From DASYKS01 sp035995205 (GTDB lineage: Bacteria > Acidobacteriota > Thermoanaerobaculia > Multivoradales > UBA5704), in contig DASYKS010000011.1 of NCBI GenBank assembly GCA_035995205.1, forward strand, positions 62,001 through 126,000: 64,000 nt of DNA, given 5' to 3'. Positions 16,600-26,242 of the stretch are shown piece by piece (position 1 is the first letter of the stretch; each line of letters starts with the position of its first letter). Both the position numbers and the translations under genes were made by a program. Under the pieces are notes generated by a model, which saw only the letters and a program-made list of their open reading frames with translations, was not told the origin of the DNA and did not search any database.

Positions 16600-17242
16600 C
16601 CGGATCGTAGGTCTTGGCCACGTACTTGCGCATCGCGTGCTCGCGGCTGAGGAAAAGGTAATGGCACAGCCGGAAGCGCCGGGGCGAGAGATTTTGACCG
16701 GAAAAGCGGACGTTGTGCCCTCCGGTGCTCGCGAGGTCGACCGGCAGGGGTTGCCGCTTCCACCCCCGCACCAGGTGCAAGGGGCTGGGAGCGAACGGGT
16801 AATACCAGCGCATGGTGCGGCGAAAATCCGGATGGTCGTGGTGCGGCTCTTCGCGCGTCGGCACGAAGGTAAACTCCGCCTGCTCCACCGCGTCGTAGCC
16901 GCCCTCGTCGGCCTCGACGAACGCCTCGGAGAGCGTCTGGCCGGAGCGCGGCGGCAGCAGGATTTCGTCGGCGTCGAGATGGAGGTACCAATCGGCGTCG
17001 AGCTCGGCGGCGAGCGTCTCCTTGCGGCGTAGGATCTGGCGCCACCGGAAGGTGCCGTCGCGCGGGAGCCGCTCGATACCGCGCAACCCGGCGCCGAGGT
17101 GGCGCGAGGCGATCGCGACGGTGCCGTCCGTCGAATGGTTGTCGCAGAGATACGCTTCGACGCCGTGGGCGAAGAGGTGCTCCAAGCAGCCGCCGATGAA
17201 CCGCTCCTCGTTGTAGGTGGCGATGATTGCCAAGACCCGCAT
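16451..17242 (-). CDS. Glycosyltransferase family 2 protein
   Basis: The 263-residue GT-A enzyme begins MRVLAIIATYNEERF. It has the metal-binding motif LHLDADE, a typical DNHSTDGT segment and FTFVPTREEPHH. I chose the ATG at 17242 over a TTG at 17278. It ends in the same stretch where the GT4 frame is open, so the two genes overlap or abut. The sulfotransferase gene diverges 91 bp upstream. Probably cytoplasmic, building or decorating a surface polysaccharide. Confidence 0.85.
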   Translation of the reverse strand: MRVLAIIATYNEERFIGGCLEHLFAHGVEAYLCDNHSTDGTVAIASRHLGAGLRGIERLPRDGTFRWRQILRRKETLAAELDADWYLHLDADEILLPPRSGQTLSEAFVEADEGGYDAVEQAEFTFVPTREEPHHDHPDFRRTMRWYYPFAPSPLHLVRGWKRQPLPVDLASTGGHNVRFSGQNLSPRRFRLCHYLFLSREHAMRKYVAKTYDPDEIRGGWHSWRPTLAADTVRLPSEAELRTVGDNGDLDSSSPRTTHCVQW

Positions 17243-17333
17243 CGGGTAGAGGATAATCGAGTCGGCGAGACCCGCCAACGTGGAACCCCGGAACCCGACA
17301 GGCCCCCTCTACCGGAATCGGAGCACCTTCCCC

Positions 17334-18590
17334 ATGTCCCACCCGTTGGTCATCTGCGGCATGCACCGCTCGGGCACCTCGCTCGTGGCGAGCGTGCTGC
17401 AAAAGGCCGGTCTCTCGATCGGTTGCGACGCCCCCGACCCCGGGCTCGGCAATCCGCGCGGCCACTTCGAGGACCCGGATTTCTTGGCGCTGCATGAAGA
17501 CATGCTCGCCGCGGCCGGCGAGAGCTGCTTCTCGATCGGCGAGGATTTCGCGCCCCCTCAGGGCGCCGAATTCGTCCGCCGGGCGCAGGCGCTGATCGCG
17601 GAACGCCGGAACTTTCATCTCTGGGGGTGGAAAGACCCCCGGACCTGCCTGTTCCTCGATTTCTGGGAGGCGATGCTGCCCGAGGCGCGCTATCTCTTCC
17701 TCTATCGCCATCCGCTGGACGTGGCGCTCTCGCTGTGGCGACGCAACGGCGACCTGGAGCTGCGGGAGGACCCCTGGCGCGCGATCCGCTCCTGGGAGAT
17801 CTACAACCGCCGCCTGCTGGAGTTCCGCGACCGGAACCCGGAGCGCTGTTTCGTGGCGCAGGTGCCCGCCCTCTCCGCCGACCTGGGCGTGCTGGTGCGC
17901 CGCCTGCGGCAGGAGCTGGGACTGCCGCTGGCCGACATTTCCCCCCGAATCTACGTCCCCAAGGAGTTGACGCCGCACCTGCCTGCGAACCCGGCCTGGG
18001 AGAACCTGATTCCCGAGGCCCTGGAGCTTTACCGCCGGCTCGACCGGAGCGCCAACCTGCCGGCCGCCGAGGCCATCGCGGCGGACGAGGCGAGCGCCGA
18101 GAACTCGCCGCCCGCCCGCGAATTGGCGCTGCTCCGCGCGACCGAGACGCTTCTCTACGCCCTGCTCGAAAGGTGCGGCCGCGGCGACTCCACCACGCCT
18201 TCGCTGGAGCTGCGCCAGGCCTACCATCGCATCCGGATGGAGGAAGAGGCGGCGGTGGCGCTCGAATTCACGCTGGAGAGCGGTCCCCCGGAACATCGGG
18301 AACTGGCGGCGGCGCTCCTGCGGGAGCGGGAACGAAGCAAGGAGCTGATCGCCGATCTGCTCGACGAGCGCGAGAGGAGCAAGAAGCTGATCGCCGGCCG
18401 GGTCGAAGAGCGCGAGCGGACCCAGGAGCTGGTCGCGTATCTGAGCAAAGAGCGCGAGCGGTGCGCCGCGGCCGAGGCGCGCAGCGCGGCGCTCGGGCGG
18501 ACGCTCACGGGAATCGAACAGTCGTGGAGCTTCGCCCCGACCCGCGCCTGGTGGTGGCTACGCGGCCGGTTCGGCGGGACCCGGCAGTAG
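17334..18590 (+). CDS. Sulfotransferase with C-terminal coiled coil
   Basis: The protein has 418 residues. The PAPS-binding 5'-PSB loop is visible right after the start (LVICGMHRSGTSLVASVL), and the 3'-PB region is near RYLFLYRHPLDVALSLWR. Beyond about residue 270 the sequence is a long charged coiled coil with repeated RERERSKELIADLLDER-type units. It closes with an aromatic tail (SFAPTRAWWWLRGRF) often seen in glycan-assembly proteins. The ATG at 17334 was preferred to a GTG at 17280. The last 33 bp overlap the convergent DUF2238 gene. It likely sulfates a surface glycan or lipid. Confidence 0.82.
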   Translation: MSHPLVICGMHRSGTSLVASVLQKAGLSIGCDAPDPGLGNPRGHFEDPDFLALHEDMLAAAGESCFSIGEDFAPPQGAEFVRRAQALIAERRNFHLWGWKDPRTCLFLDFWEAMLPEARYLFLYRHPLDVALSLWRRNGDLELREDPWRAIRSWEIYNRRLLEFRDRNPERCFVAQVPALSADLGVLVRRLRQELGLPLADISPRIYVPKELTPHLPANPAWENLIPEALELYRRLDRSANLPAAEAIAADEASAENSPPARELALLRATETLLYALLERCGRGDSTTPSLELRQAYHRIRMEEEAAVALEFTLESGPPEHRELAAALLRERERSKELIADLLDERERSKKLIAGRVEERERTQELVAYLSKERERCAAAEARSAALGRTLTGIEQSWSFAPTRAWWWLRGRFGGTRQ

Positions 18591-19202
18591 CCGCCGGCTG
18601 CGCCGCGTGAAGTACAGCACGAGCAGCGCGAGACCCGCCCCCAGAAGGGCGAACGACATGTCTTTCTGCGCGTCCCACAGGTCCCCTTGCTGGCCGTTGT
18701 AGGCGTCGGCGTCCGCTCCCGCCAGAACCAGCGAAAGCCCCCACTCGACCAACTCGTAGAGCATGCTCCAGGCGAGGACGAATTCGAACGCCGCGTAGTA
18801 GGCGAAACGCCGCGGCACGCGGAAATAGCGGACGCAGATCTCCCAGATCGGCCGGACCCACAGCGCTCCGAAGGAGAAGTGCACGATGCGGTCGAAGTGG
18901 TTGCGCCGGAAGCCGAAGCGCTCCGTCAACCCGAAGCCCAGCAGCCGCCGCGACCACTCATCGTAGGGAACGTAGGAGTAGATGTAGCGGGCGGCCACGA
19001 CGTGGAGCAAGAGGAACAGGGCAAGACAGGTCAGGGCGGCGTTGGAAAGAGGAAATCGCCGGACCAGGATCGGCCAGGCCGCAAGGACGATCACAGTCGG
19101 AATGTGCTGCAACAGCATCTGATCCGGGTAGGGGGCGTGAACCCAGCTCGCGAGCATCACGGCGGCACAGACCAGCCACAAACCCAGCGGGTAGCGGCTC
19201 AC
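18558..19202 (-). CDS. DUF2238 integral membrane protein (YjdF-like)
   Basis: The 214-residue protein has about six transmembrane helices. It shows the family's conserved core FDRIVHFSFGALWVRPIWEI, LYELVEWG and a GDLWDAQKDM segment with acidic residues. Biochemical function is not established for the family. Its 3' end overlaps the convergent sulfotransferase gene by 33 bp. It lies 25 bp upstream of the permease gene on the same strand. Confidence 0.85.
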   Translation of the reverse strand: MSRYPLGLWLVCAAVMLASWVHAPYPDQMLLQHIPTVIVLAAWPILVRRFPLSNAALTCLALFLLLHVVAARYIYSYVPYDEWSRRLLGFGLTERFGFRRNHFDRIVHFSFGALWVRPIWEICVRYFRVPRRFAYYAAFEFVLAWSMLYELVEWGLSLVLAGADADAYNGQQGDLWDAQKDMSFALLGAGLALLVLYFTRRSRRLLPGPAEPAA

Positions 19203-19227
19203 GCTCCGATCCTCCGAAACCCTTCGC

Positions 19228-21669
19228 TCAATCCCGCCGCAGCGCGATCAACGGATCGAGATCGGCCGCGCGACGCGCGGGCAGGTAGCTCGCGTAAAGT
19301 GCCACCAGGGCGAGCGCCAGAGGCGCCGCGAGAAAAGCGAGCGGGTCGGTGGTCGAGATGCCGTAGAGCAGCCCCGAGAGCCAGCGGGTGAGCGCGAACG
19401 CCGCGACCAGGCCCGTGCCGAGGCCGGCGAGGGTGAGCATCGAGGCCTGGCGGACGACCATTCCGAGCACCTGGGAGCGTTTGGCGCCGAGCGCCATGCG
19501 GACGCCGATCTCGTGGGTTCGTTGGCTCACCGCGTAGGCGACCACCCCGTAGGTCCCGAGCGCAGCGAGGCCGAGCGCGAGCGCACCGAACAGGCCGAGC
19601 AGGAGGGTGGTGAAGCGCGGCCGGACAACCGCCTCGGAAACCAGCTGGGAGAGCGGCGCGAGATCCGAGATCGGCTGATTGCGATCGGCCTCTCCGATCG
19701 CGGCGCGCACCGCTCCGGCTACGCCCAGCGGATCGCCCGCGGTGCGGACGAAGATCTTCATCGTCGAGCGGGGGGCGACCGAATTCGGAAGGTAGAGCGC
19801 CGGCCCGGGCGCCGTCGCGAGGCCCGCGTGGCGCACGTCACCGGCCACCCCGATCACCTCGATCGGCTTCTCGCCGAATCGGACGTGCCGGCCGACCGCG
19901 CCTCCCTCCGGCCAAAGCTGGTGCGCGAGCGCCCGGTTGACGATCACCGCCGGGGGGGCGTCCGCGCCGTCCCGAACCGTGAAATCGCGCCCGGCCAAGA
20001 GCGGAATGCCGAGCGCACGGAAATATCCCGGGGTGACGATGAACGTGCCCGCCTCGGGGGTGATTCGCTCGTCGCGGCCGTCGACCGCGAAGTCGTACGG
20101 CTCGCCGCCGCCGCGCAGCGGCAGCGTCTTGCTTCCCCCCACCGCGACCACCCCCGGCAGCTCGGCGAGCCGGGCGAGCACCCGGTTCTGGTACCCCGTG
20201 ATGCCGACCGGATCGGCAAATTTGCCATCCTGGAGGCTGATCGACAGCGCCAGGACGTTTTCGGTGCGGAAGCCGGGATCGACGTGTAGCAGACTCCAGA
20301 AGCTCCGCACCATCAGCCCGGCTCCTATCAGCAGCACCGTCGCCAAGGCGGTCTCGGCGGCGACCAGCGCGCCGCGCGCGGTCCGGCCGCGCCGCCCTTC
20401 GCCCCCGCCGCGCCCCCCTTCGCGCAGCGCCTCGCGCGCATCAGATCGGGAGGCGCGGAGCGCGGGCAACAGCCCCGAGAGAATACCGGTCGCGAGCGAG
20501 ATCGCGAGGGTAAATAGAAAGACCGAAGCGTCGGGGCGGATCTCTTCCGCCCGCGGCAGCTCGGCGCCGCCAAGGGCGACCAGCGCCTCGACTCCCCACC
20601 CCGCCATGACGAATCCGAGGCCGCCGCCGACCAGGGCGAGCAGAACGTTTTCGGTCAGGATCTGGCGCGCCAGCCGGCCGCCGCCGGCTCCCAGCGCCAC
20701 CCGCACCGCAAACTCGTGGCGCCGAGTCGTGGTGCGCGCGAGCAACAGGCTCGCGAGGTTCGCGCAGGCGATCAGCAGCACCAGGGCGACCGAGGAAATC
20801 AGCACCAGGAGAGCCGGGCGCAGGTCGCCCACCAACGATTCGCGTAGCGGCCGGACGAGAGCGCGGTCGCGCTTCTCGTTGGTCTCCGGATAGGCGCGCG
20901 CGAGGCGGGTAAAGACCGCGCTCGAAGCGGCCGTCGCCTGCTCGGGCGTGGCGCCGGGCGCCAGACGCGCCACCACGTCCATCCAGCGCAGGCCGCGCAG
21001 ATGCGGGATGTCGTCGTCGCCGATCAGCGAAATCGGCGCCCAGAGATCGACCTCGCGCGCCGGCAGCGCGAACGAGGGGGGCATGACGCCGACGACGGTG
21101 AACGATTCCCCTTCGAGCGTCACCTGTTTCCCGACCACGGTGGAATCGGCGCCGAAGCGGCGCCGCCAGAGCCCGTCCGAGAGGACGACGACGCGATCCT
21201 TCCCCGCCACGTCGTCCGACGGCTGAATCGTCCGGCCGATCGCGGCCGGCACCCCGAGGGTCGAGAAATAGCCGCCCGAGACGGTCGCCGAATCGACCCG
21301 CTCCGGCTCGCCGCCGCCGGTCAGATTCATCCCCGTAAGGCCGAGCATGAAATGCGACGCCGCGATCCGCGCGAAGGGCGACGCCTTGCCCCGCTCCGAG
21401 CGCCCGAGATCCGCCGTCAGATCGTCGAAATCCTGCGGCGAGAACGCGGCCGAAATCCCGCCCGCCTGTTCCGGATCGGCGTAGTAGATCCGCACCAACC
21501 GGTCGGGATCCTGATACGGCAGCGGGCGCAGCAGCACGCCGTGCAGCACGCTCCAGATCGCGCTGTTCGCGCCGATCCCGAGCGCGAGGGTCGCGATCGC
21601 CACGATCGCGAAGCCGGGGCTCTTCTTCAGGGTGCGTGCGGCGTAGCGAAGGTCGTCGAGCAGGGTCAT
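19228..21669 (-). CDS. ADOP-type ABC transporter permease (MacB-like, duplicated FtsX)
   Basis: The 813-residue protein starts with DLRYAARTLKKSPGFAIVAI, then the MacB periplasmic-core start LGIGANSAIWSVLHGVLLRP. There are two FtsX blocks of three to four helices each (about 285-430 and 690-800). It ends with LPARRAADLDPLIALRRD, the hallmark tail. No ATPase gene lies beside it, as expected for acidobacterial duplicated orphan permeases (ADOP). The ATG at 21669 has GGGAGG 7 nt upstream. Probably involved in efflux or envelope transport; substrate unknown. Confidence 0.9.
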   Translation of the reverse strand: MTLLDDLRYAARTLKKSPGFAIVAIATLALGIGANSAIWSVLHGVLLRPLPYQDPDRLVRIYYADPEQAGGISAAFSPQDFDDLTADLGRSERGKASPFARIAASHFMLGLTGMNLTGGGEPERVDSATVSGGYFSTLGVPAAIGRTIQPSDDVAGKDRVVVLSDGLWRRRFGADSTVVGKQVTLEGESFTVVGVMPPSFALPAREVDLWAPISLIGDDDIPHLRGLRWMDVVARLAPGATPEQATAASSAVFTRLARAYPETNEKRDRALVRPLRESLVGDLRPALLVLISSVALVLLIACANLASLLLARTTTRRHEFAVRVALGAGGGRLARQILTENVLLALVGGGLGFVMAGWGVEALVALGGAELPRAEEIRPDASVFLFTLAISLATGILSGLLPALRASRSDAREALREGGRGGGEGRRGRTARGALVAAETALATVLLIGAGLMVRSFWSLLHVDPGFRTENVLALSISLQDGKFADPVGITGYQNRVLARLAELPGVVAVGGSKTLPLRGGGEPYDFAVDGRDERITPEAGTFIVTPGYFRALGIPLLAGRDFTVRDGADAPPAVIVNRALAHQLWPEGGAVGRHVRFGEKPIEVIGVAGDVRHAGLATAPGPALYLPNSVAPRSTMKIFVRTAGDPLGVAGAVRAAIGEADRNQPISDLAPLSQLVSEAVVRPRFTTLLLGLFGALALGLAALGTYGVVAYAVSQRTHEIGVRMALGAKRSQVLGMVVRQASMLTLAGLGTGLVAAFALTRWLSGLLYGISTTDPLAFLAAPLALALVALYASYLPARRAADLDPLIALRRD

Positions 21670-21768
21670 GGCGTCGCCTCCCGCGGGCAAGGTTTCGATT
21701 CTCCCAGAGCCTACGTGAAACGGCGGCGGGAGGTTGCGCGGCGGGGCGGCTTGGTTTGTCCCGCACCA

Positions 21769-21881
21769 GCCCTCACCCCCGGCCCCTCTCCCGAAACGGG
21801 AGAGGGGAGAACAGCAAAATCAAACTCGCCTTGCTCCCCTCTCCCTTTGGGCCCTTTGGGAGAGGGGTCGGGGGTGAGGGC
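21769..21881. repeat. Inverted-repeat intergenic element D
   Basis: Ends are GCCCTCACCCCCGGCCCCTC and its mirror GGTCGGGGGTGAGGGC. Internal hairpins are CCCCTCTCCCGAAACGGGAG (21783 on) and the CTCCC...GGGAG pair at 21841-21867. It occupies the 328-bp gap between the ADOP permease and patatin genes, which diverge. Similar CCCTCACCCC...GGGGTGAGGG elements are widespread. Nothing else is visible in that gap except the patatin ribosome-binding site. Confidence 0.75.
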
Positions 21882-21997
21882 TGAGGCGGCTGAGGACTTT
21901 GACGAGGTTCTTGCCCGCCGGGCAGCCCCCCCCAGGTTGTCACAGGGATGGTAAAATAAGCGCTTCAGCCTGTAGGCCAGGACGGGAGGGTCGGTTC

Positions 21998-24900
21998 ATG
22001 GCTCGTCATGCCGCCGCGACGGAGTTTCCGCTGCAACTGTGCGAGGTGCTGGAGGAGGAGCTCGCGGCCCTGTTGCCCGAGTCCGATCCGGAAACCCGAG
22101 GGTCGATCTCCCCCTGGGAGGTCGCTCCCGACCAGATCCGCGCGGCGACGCTGCCCGCGCTCCTGGTCCGACTGCACGACCCCGGCGACGAGGTCAGTGC
22201 CTGGCTGCGCGGGCAGCTGTCCTCCGATTTCCTCACCCTCCTCGTGGAGCGGGACCGAGAGGACGGACCCGGGCTCGGGACTCTGCGCCAAGACTTGGCG
22301 GACGAGCTCAATCGTCTGTTGCACGACGAAGAGATCCGCCCCAAGGCGGCGGATCTGGCCCAGGTGTGCCGAGGCGCCGGAATTCGCCTGTCGGAGGAGA
22401 TGGAGCGGCTGCTCGCCGACCCGCCGAAGGATCGACCGCACCTCCTCCGGCTGCTCCTGGAGGAGGCCCTGCCCAACGAGCTGGAGCCGAGCCGCGAACG
22501 CCGCCTGCAGGAGGTCTACCGGCGGGTCCACGCCCATCCTTCGGGTCTCGCCGCGCTGTGCCTTTCCGGCGGCGGCATCCGCAGCGCGGTCTTCAGCCTC
22601 GGCGTCGTCCAGGGCCTGGCCCGCCGGGGGCTGCTGCAAAAGTTCGATTTTCTCTCGACCGTCTCGGGCGGCGGCTACCTGGGCGGCCTCTTGAGCGCCT
22701 GGATTCACCGCCACCCTCGCGGGTTGGACGGCGTCGCCGACGAGCTCGGCGGCCGCCGGCCCGGAGCGCGCAAACTGCAACCGGAAGCGGCGCCGCTCGA
22801 ATACCTGCGCAACTTCAGCAACTACCTCACGCCCAAGCTGGGCATTCTCTCCGCCGATTCCTGGACTCTGATCTCCATCTTCATCCGTAACCTCTACGTG
22901 TATTGGCTGGTGCTGGTGCCGCTGCTGCTCGCCGCGTTGTCCCTGCCCCGGCTCTACGTGGCCGTTTGCGCCACCGGCATCCACGAGCACGTCCCCTTGG
23001 ATCTGCCCCTGGTCGGCCGGGTGCATCTGTTCCCGGAAATCCTGTTCGTCCTCGGCTCTTCGCTGATGGCTCTCGCCATCGGCTACATCGGCTGGAACCG
23101 GCCGAGCGGCGGCCGGCGCAGCACGACGCGGGGATTTCTCCTTCTCTGCCTGCTCCCCCTCGTCGCGTCGGCGACTCTGTTTTCGGTCTACTGGGCCTAC
23201 TTTCAGACGCTCGGTCGAGGTATGCCGAGCTGGACGTGGTTCGTCTTCCCCACGGTGTCGATCAACATTTTCGGCTGGTGCGTCCACGCCCTTCCGGCCC
23301 TGGCCCAGGGACGGGTACGGCCGCTCGCCAAGCTTCGAGAAGCGCCGTTTCTGGTGATCGCCGGAACCGTCGGAGGCCTGCTCGCGATGCTCTCGGCGAG
23401 AGTCTTCGAGCACCCCACGACGATCGAGGGGGCGCCCGGCTGGGGCGCGTACAACATCTCCTGGTACGGGGTCTTCGCCGTCCCCTGCGTGCTGGGCGCT
23501 TTCGTCTTCGGGGAAACCCTGTTCGCCGGCCTGGTCAGCCGCTGGACCGACGACGAGGACCGCGAATGGTGGTCGCGCAGCGCGGCCTGGCTGCTGATCG
23601 TGGTGGCCGTTTGGATCGCTCTGGCGAGCGTGGTGATTTTTGGCCCGGTACTGCTGGCCTACTGGAAATGGGTCCTGACCCCCGTGGGCGGCCTGGCGGG
23701 CATCGCCACGGCGCTTCTGGCCCGCAGCTCCTTGACCTCGGAGAGCCACGGCGCCAAGGACAAGGAGGGTCTGGCCTCAAAGGTTCTGGACACCGCCCTC
23801 GCTTTCGTCGCGCCGGTCTTCGTGGTGATCCTGACCGCCGCCCTTTCCCTGGGCATGAGTTTTTTGTTCCGCATCGTCTCGATGAGCCCGCATCCGTTTT
23901 TCGCTCCCGACCCCAAGGCCAAGGACGCCGCGTCCGCCGCGGCCGATGCCCTCGCCCGCTGGCACATCGACCTGGTGGCCAAATCCTCCGCTTGGGAGGT
24001 GTTCGCTCTGTTCACCGTCGCGCTGGTCGGCGGCTTGGGGATGGCGCTGCTGATCGACATCAACAAGTTTTCTCTCCACGCCATGTACCGCAACCGGCTG
24101 ATCCGCACCTTCCTCGGCGCGTCGCGAGAGGCTCGTCGCCCCAACGCCTTCACCGGTTTCGATGGCGAGGACGATCTGGAAACTTGGCGTTTGCGCTCGC
24201 CTCTGTTCCTGCGGCCGGAGAATCTGGCGGACCACGGCGCCTTGCTCTGCCGACGGCTCAAGGAAGGCTCGCGCCCACCGTCCTCGGCCATCGTCTCTCG
24301 GCATCTCGCCGAAGGAACGCGACTCCTGCTCGCCCGCTACACCTATCCCGCCGAACCTTCGGCCGAGCTGCTCCAGGCACTCACGGACGATTTCAACCTC
24401 CTGATCCGCGGCCGGTTCGAACAGCCGCTGCTGGAGGATCTCGCGGTGAGCGAGGAAGAGCGGGAGCGGCTCCTCCGGGTGCGTTCGGAAGACGAACGCT
24501 ACCTCCTGCAGCGCGACCTTCTTCTGCGCGCCTTCCAGGAGGAGATCGAGACCAGCCGCCCGCCCAAGCCCCTGCACGTGGTCAACGTGGCTCTGAATCT
24601 GGTCGGCGGCAAGAACCTCGCCTGGCAGCAGAGAAAAGCCGAGTCGTTCACGTTCTCGCCCCTGCATTGCGGCAGCGCCCGGGTCGGCTACCGGGCGGCC
24701 GAGACCTACGCCCGGGGAGGAGGCCGCCGCCGCGCGGTCTCCCTAGGTACGGCGCTCGCGATCTCGGGAGCCGCCGCCAGCTCCAACATGGGGTACCACT
24801 CTTCGCCGGCGATCACGTTTCTGATGACCTTTTGGAACGCCCGGCTCGGCTGGTGGCTCGGCAATCCGGGCGTCGCCGGGGCGCGCACCTTCGGCGACGC

Positions 24901-25561
24901 CCAACCGAAACTGGCGATCGGCCCTTTGATCTCCGAGGCTCTGGGGCTGACCGACGATCGCAACCCGTACGTCTATCTCTCCGACGGCGGCCACTTCGAA
25001 AACCTGGGCCTTTACGAGATGGTGCTGCGCCGGTGCCGCTACATCGTTCTGGTGGACGCCGGGCAGGACCACGACTGCCAGTACCAGGATCTGGGCAACG
25101 CGCTGCGCAAGATCCGCATCGATCTGGGAATCCACATCCAATTGGGAAGAATGCCCTTCGGCGAAGAGCCGACCGGCGGGCAAGGCCGCTATTGCGCGGT
25201 CGGCAAGATCCTCTATTCGGAGGTGGACGACACCAAGGTGGACGGTCATCTCCTCTATCTAAAACCCGCGGTCTACAACTGCGGCGAGCCGCAAGACGTC
25301 CTGAATTACAAGAAGCTGAACAAGCTCTTCCCCCACGAATCCACCCGCGAGCAATGGTTCGGCGAACAGCAGTTCGAGAGCTATCGCGTGCTCGGCCTGC
25401 ACGCCATAGACGCCATCTGCGCCGCAGCGGGAGACGGCAAGATCGCCGACCTACCCAAGCTGTTCGGGATCGCCGGGTGCTACCTGGGGACGGACGAGAA
25501 AGACGAGGAGCTCGAAGCCGAGGCGCCCTTGGCTCCGGCGCGGTCGATCGAAGCGGTGTAG
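21998..25561 (+). CDS. Giant patatin-like phospholipase with central membrane domain
   Basis: The protein has 1187 residues. An unrecognised helical domain (1-185) precedes the patatin glycine loop SGGGIRSAVFSLG (about 190) and the nucleophile elbow STVSGGGYLGG (Ser about 225). About eight to ten transmembrane helices follow (about 300-720). A second soluble part carries the catalytic Asp motif SDGGHFENLGL (about 996). The Ser-Asp dyad is thus complete but split by roughly 770 residues. The ATG at 21998 has GGGAGGG 7 nt upstream; the frame to 21899 is rejected. Probably a membrane lipid acyl hydrolase. Confidence 0.88.
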   Translation: MARHAAATEFPLQLCEVLEEELAALLPESDPETRGSISPWEVAPDQIRAATLPALLVRLHDPGDEVSAWLRGQLSSDFLTLLVERDREDGPGLGTLRQDLADELNRLLHDEEIRPKAADLAQVCRGAGIRLSEEMERLLADPPKDRPHLLRLLLEEALPNELEPSRERRLQEVYRRVHAHPSGLAALCLSGGGIRSAVFSLGVVQGLARRGLLQKFDFLSTVSGGGYLGGLLSAWIHRHPRGLDGVADELGGRRPGARKLQPEAAPLEYLRNFSNYLTPKLGILSADSWTLISIFIRNLYVYWLVLVPLLLAALSLPRLYVAVCATGIHEHVPLDLPLVGRVHLFPEILFVLGSSLMALAIGYIGWNRPSGGRRSTTRGFLLLCLLPLVASATLFSVYWAYFQTLGRGMPSWTWFVFPTVSINIFGWCVHALPALAQGRVRPLAKLREAPFLVIAGTVGGLLAMLSARVFEHPTTIEGAPGWGAYNISWYGVFAVPCVLGAFVFGETLFAGLVSRWTDDEDREWWSRSAAWLLIVVAVWIALASVVIFGPVLLAYWKWVLTPVGGLAGIATALLARSSLTSESHGAKDKEGLASKVLDTALAFVAPVFVVILTAALSLGMSFLFRIVSMSPHPFFAPDPKAKDAASAAADALARWHIDLVAKSSAWEVFALFTVALVGGLGMALLIDINKFSLHAMYRNRLIRTFLGASREARRPNAFTGFDGEDDLETWRLRSPLFLRPENLADHGALLCRRLKEGSRPPSSAIVSRHLAEGTRLLLARYTYPAEPSAELLQALTDDFNLLIRGRFEQPLLEDLAVSEEERERLLRVRSEDERYLLQRDLLLRAFQEEIETSRPPKPLHVVNVALNLVGGKNLAWQQRKAESFTFSPLHCGSARVGYRAAETYARGGGRRRAVSLGTALAISGAAASSNMGYHSSPAITFLMTFWNARLGWWLGNPGVAGARTFGDAQPKLAIGPLISEALGLTDDRNPYVYLSDGGHFENLGLYEMVLRRCRYIVLVDAGQDHDCQYQDLGNALRKIRIDLGIHIQLGRMPFGEEPTGGQGRYCAVGKILYSEVDDTKVDGHLLYLKPAVYNCGEPQDVLNYKKLNKLFPHESTREQWFGEQQFESYRVLGLHAIDAICAAAGDGKIADLPKLFGIAGCYLGTDEKDEELEAEAPLAPARSIEAV

Positions 25562-25631
25562 GCGCTTGCGTTTGGACGCGGCGGCGAACGTGCCCTAGGC
25601 AATCACCTGTAAATCGCCCTAGACTTGTCTC

Positions 25632-25871
25632 ATGAGAATGACCATCGAACTTTCCGATGAGCGAAGCGCGAAGCTTCTGGAGCTCGCCGAAGGCACCGGT
25701 GAGAAGGGATTCTCGCGGCTGATCAACGAGGCGGTGGATCTCTATCTTGGACGGCTGGAGCGGGACAAGGATTCGCGGCGGCGGGCCTTGGCCACCGCCG
25801 GGAGCTTGACCTCCGAAGAAGCCGACGAGCTACGCGAGGCGACCCGCTCGATCCGGGAAAACTGGCGGTGA
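25632..25871 (+). CDS. Ribbon-helix-helix antitoxin, VapB-like
   Basis: The 79-residue protein begins MRMTIELSDERSAKLLELAE, a beta-strand followed by helices as in RHH DNA-binding antitoxins. A charged C-terminal half would wrap the toxin. Its stop overlaps the PIN toxin start by GTGA (25868-25871), the usual antitoxin-first order. It should bind its own promoter and neutralise the downstream ribonuclease. Confidence 0.8.
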   Translation: MRMTIELSDERSAKLLELAEGTGEKGFSRLINEAVDLYLGRLERDKDSRRRALATAGSLTSEEADELREATRSIRENWR

Positions 25872-26242
25872 ACGTCGCCGATACCGATGTCCTGATCGAC
25901 TTCCTCGAAAAGCGCGGTGCGTGGGAGAAGGTTCGCCGCGAGCTCGAAGAGGGCTTCCTCGCGACGACCTCGATCACGCGTTTCGAGCTTCTTTCCGGGT
26001 CCCAGTCGGACCGAAAACGGGAATCCGCGTTGGCTCTTCTTGGCGCTTTGGCCACCCTCTCCCTCGACGCGCGCTCCGCCGATCGCGCGGCTTCGGTCCG
26101 GCGGACGCTGGAAGCAAAAGGCGAAGGGATCGGCATGGCCGACAGCCTAATCGCCGGAATCGTGCTCGAAAACCGAGGAACTCTCCTAACCCGAAACCGC
26201 AAGCACTTTGAGCGCGTCGAGGGCCTTGGTATCGCGGAATGA
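25868..26242 (+). CDS. PIN-domain toxin, VapC-like
   Basis: The 124-residue PIN domain has the acidic residues in place: Asp in VADTDVLIDFLE, Glu in TSITRFELLSG, Asp in GMADSLIAG and a late Asn in LLTRNRKHF. Expected activity is Mg-dependent RNA cleavage, commonly of tRNA or rRNA. The GTG start overlaps the antitoxin stop. It is complete and appears intact. Confidence 0.85.
   Translation: MNVADTDVLIDFLEKRGAWEKVRRELEEGFLATTSITRFELLSGSQSDRKRESALALLGALATLSLDARSADRAASVRRTLEAKGEGIGMADSLIAGIVLENRGTLLTRNRKHFERVEGLGIAE

Noticed and set aside
14530..16650. 706-residue plus-strand open frame
   Set aside because: It is a shadow through the DUF6585-like and GT4 genes, Arg/Gly-rich with no domain.
22903..25635. 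910-residue second frame inside the patatin gene
   Set aside because: Codon-position shadow of the patatin frame in GC-rich DNA; composition is Arg/Pro-rich and featureless.
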